A stretch of DNA of 52,827 bases from positions 1 through 52,827 of the forward strand of contig JAMAHW010000141.1 of NCBI GenBank assembly GCA_023627715.1, written 5' to 3'. The notes beneath the pieces were generated by a model, which did not search any database, was not told the origin of the DNA, and saw only the letters and a program-made list of their open reading frames with translations. Of the stretch, positions 23,289-31,520 are shown piece by piece. Position numbers and translations under genes: made by a program. How positions within the stretch are numbered: the first letter of the stretch is position 1; each line of letters begins with the position of its first letter. The DNA is from Periconia sp. R9002. Lineage: Eukaryota > Ascomycota > Dothideomycetes > Pleosporales > Periconiaceae.

Positions 23289-23434
23289 TGCGTAATGTGT
23301 CAGGGGTTGCCGAGACGTGCACTGTCACAGCGTAGCACATGGTGCTAGGGCCTTGGCACCAGCATGCATATATATAGACGTCAGCCTCCCACTATCATTA
23401 GTACAATCAATGAACACGACCACTTATCACAACA
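23289..23434 (+). mobile_element. Degraded solo LTR
   Basis: About 146 bases align along their length with the 144-bp LTR of the adjacent copia element: GTTGCCGAGACGT near the start, CCTTGGCACCAGCATG and TATATATAGACGTCAGC in the middle, ATCAATGAACACGA and CTTATCACAACA at the end. There are many point differences. The 5' end is uncertain and no target duplication is visible, which fits an older insertion. Confidence 0.8.
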
Positions 23435-23802
23435 GTATCGCCAGCGCTCATCTATAGTGTATCGCCAGCACTCTTCCAAGGTATATCACCAGCGCTCGTC
23501 CAGGGTATATTATGTTGAAGTGAGTGATGTTCATTGATTATTCTAATGATAGTGGGAAGCTGACGTCTATATATACACATGCTGGTGCCAAGGCCCCTAG
23601 CCTCACTACTACACCATAACAGTGTACGTCTCGGCAACCTGTGGCACTCAACATATTACCAGCGCTCGTCCAGGGTGTATCGGCAGCGTTGTCTTTTATA
23701 GTCGCTAGCGTTCATCGTCGCCAGCGCTCGTCAGGTTGTATCGCTAGCGCTCATCAGGTCGTATCGCTAGCGCTCGTCAGGATGTGTCGCCAGCGCTCAT
23801 CT
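23435..23802. repeat. TATCGCCAGCGCTC minisatellite, left part
   Basis: About nine imperfect direct repeats of 20-24 bases with consensus GTATCGCCAGCGCTCATCAGG. Variants are GCTAGCG for GCCAGCG and CTCGTC for CTCATC. One longer unit carries GTTGTCTTTTATAGTCGC. The array is interrupted by a reversed solo LTR and continues on the far side of the copia element at 30065. Confidence 0.85.
23513..23653 (-). mobile_element. Reversed solo LTR with target duplication
   Basis: 141 bases match the reverse complement of the copia LTR, from TGTTG to CAACA. They are flanked by TATTA at 23508-23512 and 23654-23658. This is a solo LTR inserted in opposite orientation inside the minisatellite, with its 5-bp target duplication preserved. 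A solo LTR forms when recombination between two LTRs removes the interior. Confidence 0.9.
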
Positions 23803-23946
23803 TGTTGAATGTCACAGGTTGCCGAGACGTACACTGTTGTGGTGTAGTAGTGAGGCTAGGGGCCTTGGCACCAGCATGTGTATATATAGACGTCAGCTTC
23901 CCACTATCATTAGAACAATCAATGAACACGATCACTTATCACAACA
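23803..23946 (+). repeat. 5' LTR
   Basis: 144 bp starting TGTTG and ending CAACA, so the ends are short inverted repeats. It contains TATATATAGACGTC, a probable TATA region. Identical to the 3' LTR base for base by eye. Confidence 0.95.
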
Positions 23947-23960
23947 GGTTATGAGCCCGG
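23947..23960 (+). promoter_or_regulatory. Primer-binding site, probably initiator tRNA-Met half molecule
   Basis: Directly after the 5' LTR, GGTTATGAGCCCGG is complementary to the anticodon stem-loop of eukaryotic initiator tRNA-Met (..GGGCTCATAACC..), not to a tRNA 3' CCA end. Copia-type elements are known to prime from a tRNA-iMet cut in the anticodon loop. The match to this organism's own tRNA is inferred. Confidence 0.65.
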
Positions 23961-24045
23961 TGGCTCTATGAGATCTGAAACACTATACTCAGCTAAGCTT
24001 CCATAACATGTGATAAGTTTGCTAGCAAAGAAACTGACCTCAAAC

Positions 24046-24273
24046 ATGCAACAGACAAAGATAAATGAAAGAAGACAAACAAGTCAGAGCAACGCATCAA
24101 TAAACGGAACTCGAATGATGATGACCCTATATACTAGACATGAGGCACTGACCTCCTTGACAGCGGGGTCTCGACCCACAAACGGCAGATACAATCGCAT
24201 GACAATGGCTCCATACACCAGTCATGATGCACTAGCCGTCTTGGCGACGTATCGACCAGCAAGTGACAGCTGA
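24046..24273 (+). CDS. Leader ORF of the copia element
   Basis: A 75-codon ATG-started ORF in the leader, ending 33 bases before the Myb-like ORF. It contains two imperfect repeats (MMMTLYTRHEALTSL and MTMAPYTSHDALAVL). No family was recognised. It might be translated, regulate downstream ORFs, or be chance. Codon constraint cannot be judged from one copy. Confidence 0.3.
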   Translation: MQQTKINERRQTSQSNASINGTRMMMTLYTRHEALTSLTAGSRPTNGRYNRMTMAPYTSHDALAVLATYRPASDS

Positions 24274-24306
24274 TACCTGCCCAACTCTCACCTTACGGAG
24301 GGCAGG

Positions 24307-25146
24307 ATGATGGATCTATTTCATCAGAACAGCGCGCAGCAAATAAGGGAACAAGACATGTCAACTGTGGTCAAAGGATCTCTGGTAGATCTTCTCAGAT
24401 TGTCAACTATATCGCCAAAGAAACCACCAGAACGAAAGCGACGTGACAATAAAACTGCGCACCGTTGGACAAGCGAGGAACTCAACCTTGTTTCTTATCT
24501 ACGACTACGTCGCAGCTGGACCTGGAGTCAGATTCACAGAACTTTCTTCCCGTCACTGTCGTACCCTGCGGTCAAGACGATCATATTACGCGCATCACCT
24601 GAAGAACTCAGCCGTCGCGCAACGACAGCGTGTTCTGAGATCGTCGATCCTGCTGGGACGGTTAGAGCGTGGACCAACAAAGATCCAACACCTCCATTCT
24701 TCCTCAGCTCAAGACGAACGCACTCCAACAATCGTGGGCTGCCCGACCCCAAACCCACCTTTAAGAGCGGACAGAGAGCGACGGGAAGCCGTGATACCCC
24801 CCGATCCTACAACCTTCGATCAGGAAGGCGTGCATACTCTTGTGACGATAAATCACCGATTTACATCGACCAATCACGATTTCCACACTTTTACGAAGCA
24901 TGTAAGGCGCATTTGAAGCAAGGAACGACACCTGACACAGACTACATTCCTCCATCTCACTCGCCCACCCCAGAACCGTCTGATCGCAGCCCATCCGTCA
25001 TCTCTTCTCAGCTTAGTGCCGCATCGAGTTCGGATCTCTTCGGCCTCGAGGCACGATCTGTTAGCCCTTCAGAAAGCCATATCTCTGTTTCAAGTCATTC
25101 AAGCGAAGAGTTCTTCAGTACAGAAGAGACCTCCCTAGAGCCATGA
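24307..25146 (+). CDS. Accessory ORF1 with Myb/SANT-like domain
   Basis: 279 residues from ATG 24307, inside the retrotransposon and upstream of gag-pol. Residues about 52-104 form a Myb/SANT-like helix-turn-helix pattern: HRWTSEELNLVSYLRLRR, then WTWSQIHRTFFPSLSYPAVK. Spaced tryptophans and the acidic EE, the usual positions, are present. A basic stretch (PPERKRRDNK) precedes it. The C-terminal half is Ser/Pro/acidic rich (HSSEEFFSTEETSLEP), like a disordered or activation region. Its stop TGA overlaps the gag-pol ATG as ATGA (25143-25146), which suggests translation by termination-reinitiation. Standard Ty1/copia elements do not carry such an ORF. Possible roles are DNA binding for target choice or control of its own LTR; these are inferences. 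Confidence 0.75.
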   Translation: MMDLFHQNSAQQIREQDMSTVVKGSLVDLLRLSTISPKKPPERKRRDNKTAHRWTSEELNLVSYLRLRRSWTWSQIHRTFFPSLSYPAVKTIILRASPEELSRRATTACSEIVDPAGTVRAWTNKDPTPPFFLSSRRTHSNNRGLPDPKPTFKSGQRATGSRDTPRSYNLRSGRRAYSCDDKSPIYIDQSRFPHFYEACKAHLKQGTTPDTDYIPPSHSPTPEPSDRSPSVISSQLSAASSSDLFGLEARSVSPSESHISVSSHSSEEFFSTEETSLEP

Positions 25147-28100
25147 CCGATTCAGAGAAATTCCAGCAATCTGGCGAAAAAGTCTTCTATGATGCCATTC
25201 CGAAACTCGATACGGCCAACGATTGGTTCGTATGGCACCGAGCCGTCAACGACTTCATCGAGGTATCACGCGCGTCCGAAGACGGTTCGACTGCACCGAT
25301 AGAAGCAGAAAGTGCTGAAAAATGGACTCGTCGCCAGAAATTCTATTCGATAATGCTAAGGGCTAAGATGACGGAAGCGGCGTCGGAACGAATCGATGCA
25401 CGCAAGATCTGTGAAGTGCAGAAACTTATCAGCGCCGTGAAAGAGAAGTTCAAACCAAATACTTCCGCAACGTATGTTCATCTCCATCGTCGCTATCTGT
25501 CTCTCACACGACAGAGCTGTGGAAGCGCCCAATCACTTGCAGCTCAGATCCGAAAAATACACGCCAAGAAACTTCTACTCGATCCAGACTGTGTCACGTC
25601 AGAGATTGAGAGGATCTTCTTCTTTCTGGAGGCATTGGGTCCTGAGTATGAGCTCTTCCGCGATCACATCTTTAGAACAATGGACATTGTAAACGAACGA
25701 GACGGAGGGGGCAACATTACCAAGGCATCACCTACCTTCGAATCTATCGAGAACAAAGTGGTCGATGAAGAACACAGGAAGGCACAGCTGAACGAAGGCA
25801 ACACCGAAGACAAACAAATCCCCGTTTTCGCCCTGACTCGAGGATCTGTACTCAGGAAAGTCACACCTTCGCCCTCGGACGAAACCTGTACGATTGAAAT
25901 GCGGAATGTTCCGTACTGTGTATACTGTCAGAGACCCTACCATGCTCAAGCCGACTGCTTCAAAAAGAATCCGCAGTTGAAAAAGCAAGGCAAGGACAGG
26001 AAGGACTACCAAACAAGGCCAGGCGACATGCGTCGTAGCGGGCACAGGTCTACCAAGAAACAGTGCACCTCTGATCAGGAAGACGACGATGCAAGCAGTC
26101 CAAGAGATCCAAGAAAGCCAACCTTCATGGCGGCGCAGACCACAAGGGAGGATGTCAATGCAGCGTTCGGAAGGGACGTCCAGACCAATCTTGCCATGTT
26201 CCATGACACCCTATCGATGATGGCCACCAAGGCTTTTCCGATACGCGAGGCTTGGATCGTAGACAGTGGCTGTGCCCAACACGTCTGCAATGCTGCCTCA
26301 AAGTTTGTGCAAATGCGCGACTACCATGGGCCACCACTGCGGAGCGTAGATGCCTCTACGTACCCTTCGGGAATAGGCACCGTAAATGTTCTGTGCAACG
26401 TTCGAGGCAGAAGAAGGTGGCTGGTGCTCAACAATGTCCTCTTTGTACCATCCGCGCATGCAAATCTGATATCCGTACTCCAGCTTCTAAAGAGCGATGC
26501 AAAGATAGAGTTCTCGAGCCAAGGGGCAATCATCCGTAAGAAATCAGACAGAAGGACTTGGTATACTGCGAGCGAATACTCTGGAGTATATGCACTAGAT
26601 CTGTGGACGAAACTCGCCTTTCCAGCCTATCATGTCAGTTCGCAGGCGAGACTATGGCACAATCGACTTGCTCATCTAAGCGATGCGAACCTGCGCCGAC
26701 TAAAGCAACAGGCGAATGGAATTCGAGACGTAGAACCACGAGACCCTTGCAATCCATGCCTGCAAGGAAGAATGATGGAGAGACCTCACCTTCGTGAAGG
26801 ACGAAAAGGCGAATATCCTATGGAGCTCCTACACATGGATGTCGCAGGCCCATTCGACGAGGCACTCGATGGCAGCCGCTACTGGCTCACGATTGTCGAC
26901 GACTGCACCGGGTGGATCGAGATCATACCCATACCTCGGAGGCAGGGTTTTGTTATTGAATCTCTTCGCTTCTTCCTCGATCACAACGAGCGTCCTGAGC
27001 GAAAATGCAGACGGATACGACTCGACCGCATTCCTGAACAAGTAGGAGAAGAGATGAAATTTGTTCTCTTCTCTCGCGCAATCGAGGCCGAAGTCACGGG
27101 CGTTGATCAGCATCAGCAAAACGGTGTCGCCGAAAGAGCCCACCGGACAATATACGATCGGGTGGGACCTACACTAGCACATGCAAAGCTACCGGCGAAA
27201 TTTTGGCCAGAAATTTCGCGAACAGCGGCCTATCTTTCGAACAGATCGCCGTCAGCTAGACTGCGCATGACACCGTACCAAGCGTGGTACGGCGACAAAC
27301 CCGATCTGTCGAGACTAAGAGTCATCGGATCGAAAGGGGAATATCTTATCCCGCCCAAGCAAAGAAAGAAACTCACAGAGCCAAGGACAAGACCATGCAT
27401 TCTCCTAGGCTATGAGGGAAACACCAATTACCGCATCCTACTAGAGGACGGAAGAATCGTTGGGACGCCCAATGCTGAATTCAAAGAGGTCCTTATGACT
27501 CCCTCCACACAGACAGAACAAGATGTGGGAGCCGGGCAATACGGCTTACCTGTGGCAACGGCTGCTGCCGCAGGGGGGATCATGACGGTGGGGCCAGATA
27601 AGCAACCGTCGGTAAGTATACGGCTAGCATCCGTACCAGCTTCTGGACGCCACGCGTCCATGAGACCATTTGAGCAAGCGCATCTCCAGACGAGTAATAG
27701 CAACTCGCAAGCGCAGTCCAGCTCCAGAGATGGCATCTCTCAGACATCCACTCAGCCGAATGAATGCATACCGGTAGAGCAAAGACAATTTCAGACAAGT
27801 GACGATGAGTCACAGACAATATCCCCTCCTGGTTCTGACCTTGGAGAAGAAGTGCCGTTCCAATCGAGTAGCAATGACTCGCAGCCAGTTGCTGAAGGAG
27901 ACATAACCGTGTCGTCTCCCAGGAATGACGATGCCTTCGGACTAGAGACACCGCAAGGGGACGATTCATCGCCCGGCGGCGACCAGCAACGGAACGACCT
28001 TGAACATAGTCAGGGGTCAGGAGAGGAGCAACCATATGTGGACCTCCAGCCTGATCGCCAAGGACACAGGGCACGACGAGACGCCCTAGAAAAGCATCCT

Positions 28101-29765
28101 GAGCTCAGGGTCAGACCTGCGCAGTCTATACCAGCTACACACAGCGATAACGACGAAGAACTTGCATTATTGAACGTACCTGGGGTGAACCTAATCCCAA
28201 CATTCCTGACGGTGGCTGCGCAGGGGACCGAGCCCTTCGAACCGAAGTCGGTTTGCCAAGCCAAGAACGATGCAAGCTGGCCCGAGTGGGAGAAAGCAAT
28301 GCTTGAAGAAGTCGGTTCACTAAAACAAAATAAAACGTGGGAGCTAGTAGAGCCGCCCACAGACCGACGAGTCCTCAGCGGCAAGTGGGTATACAAACTC
28401 AAACGAGGTCCACACGGAGAAGTCGTCCGCCACAAAGCGAGATGGGTCGTGAGAGGCTTCACTCAAGAAGAAGGCATCGATTACGACGAAACTTTTGCCT
28501 CGGTCGTCAAGCCGATGAGCTACAAGGCCCTCTTTGCGATTGGTGCCGCGCTCGATCTCGAGATCGAACAAATGGACGTCAAGACGGCCTTCCTATATGG
28601 CGATATAGACCATGACATTTATGTTGAGCAGCCCCAAAACATGACGGACGACACGCCGCGGGTCTGTAAGCTCAGGAAAGCACTCTACGGCCTGAAGCAA
28701 GCGCCTCGTATCTGGTATCAGACGCTCACGAACTTCCTCCGTACCCTGGGCTTTGAACCTATCAACGCCGATCTCGGCATCTTCGTGCGAAGCAACGTGT
28801 ACATCGCCGTGTATGTCGATGATCTTCTGATTATTGGGCCGAGCATTGCCGAGATTAAGAAAATCAAGAGAGCCCTTCGAAACCGATTCCAGATGACAGA
28901 CCTTGGACCTTGCAGCTATTATCTTGGCATGTACATACAGAGGGATCGCCAGAACAGAGTACTACGCTTGAGCCAAGAAGCCTACATTGACAGACTCCTT
29001 GAACAATTTGGACTCGGTGACTGCACCCCCGTTAGCACGCCGATCGAAACATCCCCTCTAGAGGAAAATGAACCAAGCTTTACCTGCGATCCAGAGGAAA
29101 GGACCGAATACCAGCGCTTGGTCGGCTCGCTAATGTTCACGATGTTGGGAACAAGGGGGGACATCGCATACGCAGTTTCTGTGGCAAGCCGGCACCTAGC
29201 AAACCCCGGACCTCAACATATGAAACTTGCGCGTCGGATGCTACGATACCTCAAGGGCACAAAAGCCCTCAAGCTCACGTTCAAGGGCCATCTCCAACTA
29301 TTGCAAGGCTTCACAGATGCAGACTGGGCAGGGTGCCAGAAGACACGACGATCAACTGCTGGCTATTTGTTCAACATCGGCAGTGGAGCAATCAGCTGGC
29401 AATCCAAGCGTCAAAGCGTGGTCGCTCTGTCCACCTGCGAAGCCGAGTTCCTGGGACAGACGCAGGCGACGAAAGAAGCAATCTGGCTGAGAAGGTTACT
29501 GAATGAATTGGACCTGGGCCAAGGGAAAGCTGCAACGATCATCTGTGGGGACAACCAAGGAGCCATTGCCCTATCCTCGAACCCGCAATACCATTCACGC
29601 ACGAAGCATATGGACATTCAGCGCAAATGGCAAGGAGAGGTTCAAGAAGCCGGGACAGTCGAACTAAAATATGTTCCAACTGCAGAGCAAATCGCCGATG
29701 GGTTTACCAAGCCTCTCGCCAGAGACAGATTTGAATGGTTCCGAAAAGGGCTAGGCATTGAATGA
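25143..29765 (+). CDS. Copia-type gag-pol polyprotein
   Basis: One uninterrupted ORF of 1540 residues, without the frameshift some families use. In order: Gag (about 1-250); CCHC zinc knuckle C259-x2-C262-x4-H267-x4-C272; aspartic protease DSG (374-376); integrase with HHCC finger (H506, H511, C536, C539) and a catalytic core including HMDVAGPF and QQNGVAERAHR; a Ser/Gln-rich spacer with imperfect repeats (QTSDDESQ, QSSSNDSQ); reverse transcriptase with YVDD (1224-1227); and RNase H with TDADWAG (Asp1392), STCEAE and DNQGAIAL. After KHMDIQ the usual RYHF-type sequence reads RKWQGEV, so one commonly conserved histidine is absent. All other signatures are intact, so the element may be autonomous. 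A homologous gag relic lies at 45410. Confidence 0.97.
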   Translation: MTDSEKFQQSGEKVFYDAIPKLDTANDWFVWHRAVNDFIEVSRASEDGSTAPIEAESAEKWTRRQKFYSIMLRAKMTEAASERIDARKICEVQKLISAVKEKFKPNTSATYVHLHRRYLSLTRQSCGSAQSLAAQIRKIHAKKLLLDPDCVTSEIERIFFFLEALGPEYELFRDHIFRTMDIVNERDGGGNITKASPTFESIENKVVDEEHRKAQLNEGNTEDKQIPVFALTRGSVLRKVTPSPSDETCTIEMRNVPYCVYCQRPYHAQADCFKKNPQLKKQGKDRKDYQTRPGDMRRSGHRSTKKQCTSDQEDDDASSPRDPRKPTFMAAQTTREDVNAAFGRDVQTNLAMFHDTLSMMATKAFPIREAWIVDSGCAQHVCNAASKFVQMRDYHGPPLRSVDASTYPSGIGTVNVLCNVRGRRRWLVLNNVLFVPSAHANLISVLQLLKSDAKIEFSSQGAIIRKKSDRRTWYTASEYSGVYALDLWTKLAFPAYHVSSQARLWHNRLAHLSDANLRRLKQQANGIRDVEPRDPCNPCLQGRMMERPHLREGRKGEYPMELLHMDVAGPFDEALDGSRYWLTIVDDCTGWIEIIPIPRRQGFVIESLRFFLDHNERPERKCRRIRLDRIPEQVGEEMKFVLFSRAIEAEVTGVDQHQQNGVAERAHRTIYDRVGPTLAHAKLPAKFWPEISRTAAYLSNRSPSARLRMTPYQAWYGDKPDLSRLRVIGSKGEYLIPPKQRKKLTEPRTRPCILLGYEGNTNYRILLEDGRIVGTPNAEFKEVLMTPSTQTEQDVGAGQYGLPVATAAAAGGIMTVGPDKQPSVSIRLASVPASGRHASMRPFEQAHLQTSNSNSQAQSSSRDGISQTSTQPNECIPVEQRQFQTSDDESQTISPPGSDLGEEVPFQSSSNDSQPVAEGDITVSSPRNDDAFGLETPQGDDSSPGGDQQRNDLEHSQGSGEEQPYVDLQPDRQGHRARRDALEKHPELRVRPAQSIPATHSDNDEELALLNVPGVNLIPTFLTVAAQGTEPFEPKSVCQAKNDASWPEWEKAMLEEVGSLKQNKTWELVEPPTDRRVLSGKWVYKLKRGPHGEVVRHKARWVVRGFTQEEGIDYDETFASVVKPMSYKALFAIGAALDLEIEQMDVKTAFLYGDIDHDIYVEQPQNMTDDTPRVCKLRKALYGLKQAPRIWYQTLTNFLRTLGFEPINADLGIFVRSNVYIAVYVDDLLIIGPSIAEIKKIKRALRNRFQMTDLGPCSYYLGMYIQRDRQNRVLRLSQEAYIDRLLEQFGLGDCTPVSTPIETSPLEENEPSFTCDPEERTEYQRLVGSLMFTMLGTRGDIAYAVSVASRHLANPGPQHMKLARRMLRYLKGTKALKLTFKGHLQLLQGFTDADWAGCQKTRRSTAGYLFNIGSGAISWQSKRQSVVALSTCEAEFLGQTQATKEAIWLRRLLNELDLGQGKAATIICGDNQGAIALSSNPQYHSRTKHMDIQRKWQGEVQEAGTVELKYVPTAEQIADGFTKPLARDRFEWFRKGLGIE

Positions 29766-29911
29766 TGCTCACGGGCCATCAGGCATGGGATAAAATCAGA
29801 CCGCATGGGTACCCTTTCCTTTTTCCTTCACGAAGGTTTTTTATAGGTTTTAATGGGACCCATGGAAGACGTGACGAATAATCGCTGGGAACCTTGGCCA
29901 CGGTTACCATC

Positions 29912-29920
29912 GAGTGGGAG
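29912..29920 (+). promoter_or_regulatory. Polypurine tract
   Basis: GAGTGGGAG immediately before the 3' LTR is the likely plus-strand primer site for reverse transcription. It is short and interrupted by one T. Confidence 0.55.
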
Positions 29921-30064
29921 TGTTGAATGTCACAGGTTGCCGAGACGTACACTGTTGTGGTGTAGTAGTGAGGCTAGGGGCCTTGGCACCAGCATGTGTA
30001 TATATAGACGTCAGCTTCCCACTATCATTAGAACAATCAATGAACACGATCACTTATCACAACA
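29921..30064 (+). repeat. 3' LTR
   Basis: 144 bp, identical to 23803-23946, ending CAACA just before the second CATCT. Confidence 0.95.
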
Positions 30065-30196
30065 CATCTAGAGTGTATCGCCAGCGATCATCAGGTCGTA
30101 TCGCCAGCGTTGTCTTTTATAGTCGCCAGCGTTCATTGTCGCTAGCGATCGTCGGTTCTGTCGCCAGCGATCTTCAAATCGATGTCGCCGGCGTCG
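30065..30196. repeat. TATCGCCAGCGCTC minisatellite, right part
   Basis: Continuation of the array split by the copia element: five or six units such as GTATCGCCAGCGATCATC, again with a longer unit containing GTTGTCTTTTATAGTCGCC. It fades into GTCGCCGGCGTCGTATAAAA. Confidence 0.85.
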
Positions 30197-30894
30197 TATA
30201 AAAGAGAGCTCCCATTTTTGAATTTATCTCCCCATGCAAATGTCTAAACGTAGTATTATATTCCTTGGCGACTTGATAGACGCTGGCGACACTGGGCTTG
30301 CTGGGCGATGTCGACACAGATGTACTAACGTTACAGTACATGTCATGTACGGGGAGAGCGGCCTGCTTTTACACGAATGGAGCATATCTCTCAGACTCAC
30401 GTCACAGGAGTCGCGGATTGTAGGCCTCTACATGTTGCACCGCTTCTCCCTTTCAGGCTAGCGGGATCAAGAGAGAGTGAAATTTCTTCTCTCATGGTCC
30501 CGGTAGACCTCCTTGAGAACCGGTATGATGGCATGGTAAGTGTTACAGCTGAGCCTCAGTGAACGAAATTACACGGCAACTACGCCGCACGGCGACATGT
30601 GTAATTACGGCAATGAACGGGATGACGCAGATGAGGACTGGGATCTGAGACCCGAAGCTGACCACAACATGAACACGTAAAAGTATCTCCAAGACAGTTG
30701 CTGCAGTTGAAGTACCTGCAGATAATCTGTTCTTTACACTGCTCATCTCGAAGCACTATGAAGCAACGGTTCAAGCCAATTTGAGCTCTATTCTCATGAG
30801 GTAACCATAAATCTCGTTTATAACTCTCAGCGCCCCCTTTCCAGCCAATAGCCGGTTTGAAGGTAAAACCCTTCTTCTATACCTTATCAGCTTC
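30197..30894. other. Accessory interval with doubtful ORF and a hairpin
   Basis: TATAAAAGAGAG at 30198 lies 36 bases before ATG 30234, which opens a 75-codon frame (to 30461) without motif. At 30458-30506 an imperfect hairpin reads CTAGCGGGA ... TCCCGGTAG, similar to hairpins in the dispersed repeat at 34.6, 36.3 and 44.7 kb. No confident gene. Confidence 0.3.
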
Positions 30895-31170
30895 CTAGAA
30901 CTCAGCGTGATATTTTCCGTTCGAATGGCAGCGTTGCTTTGCCAGCTCCTTGATATCTTTTGTGTGTTTTGAAAGCTCTTTGATCTGCAATTCTAGCTGG
31001 TTGTGTAGTGTTGCCGATGGATTCTCATTGTCTAGGGTGGCATCGATACAAGTTAGGGCTTGCTCAATGCGTTCGATTTCCCTAAGGAGAACGCAAACAC
31101 CGCTGTAGCTGCTACAAATTGGAACTTAGATCACGGTGTACAAGAATTTCATTGCGATAACTTACTTCAT
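30895..31170 (-). CDS. 73-residue coiled-coil protein with a five-base first exon
   Basis: Minus-strand exons 31170-31166 (ATGAA only) and 31111-30895 encode 73 residues. The 54-nt intron runs GTAAGT..TTTGTAG and keeps phase. The protein starts MNSYSGVCVLLREIERIEQA and is almost wholly helical, with heptad-like hydrophobic spacing in LELQIKELSKHTKDIKELAK. It has no membrane segment or signal. Small helical proteins of this kind occur in fungal accessory regions. It may act by oligomerising or by pairing with a larger coiled-coil partner; that is speculation. Confidence 0.5.
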
Positions 31171-31520
31171 CTCGGAGGAGAAAATGTGACTTAAAGGTGA
31201 CTAAATGTATTTATGCTTGCCGATGCATACTTGCCTGGCAATAATATATACCTAAATTATTACACGAAATGACCCCTCTTTTGGGATGTTGCTAACTATT
31301 TGTATTATTTGAAGTCACCTCTACGTCGTATTAAGCCACCTTGTGACATTTGTATTACTTAGTTATTTGTAACCAGTAGATGTCCTGCTATCTGCCAGAC
31401 ATTTAATACATTTAACGTCATTCAAGTTACAAAGCTGCGATACCGCCACTAGGGGCACCAGTTACTTCACCGCTGTTCATTTCCTGACCTCCTACTCAAC
31501 CAACGTTTCGCGCCTCTTCC
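31171..31520. other. Intergenic
   Basis: Moderately AT-rich with TATTTGTATTA repeats. Probable 5' flank of the 73-residue gene and 3' flank of the ankyrin gene. No gene seen. Confidence 0.35.

Larger units (their letters stand above)
23803..30064 (+). mobile_element. Complete Ty1/copia LTR retrotransposon
   Basis: A 6262-bp element bounded by identical 144-bp LTRs and flanked by the 5-bp target duplication CATCT (23798-23802 and 30065-30069). Order: 5' LTR, tRNA-complementary site, a 75-codon leader ORF, an extra 279-codon ORF with a Myb/SANT-like domain, a 1540-codon gag-pol, polypurine tract, 3' LTR. Integrase lies before reverse transcriptase, the Ty1/copia order. Identical LTRs and intact ORFs indicate recent insertion, because the two LTRs are made identical at integration. 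It interrupts the TATCGCCAGCGCTC minisatellite. Confidence 0.95.

Noticed and set aside
23289..23434. Possible second 5' LTR of a nested element
   Set aside because: It is diverged from the other LTRs and has no matching partner or target duplication, so it was called a solo LTR.
25474..29617. Many ORFs in other frames inside gag-pol
   Set aside because: They are shadows of a strongly supported polyprotein.
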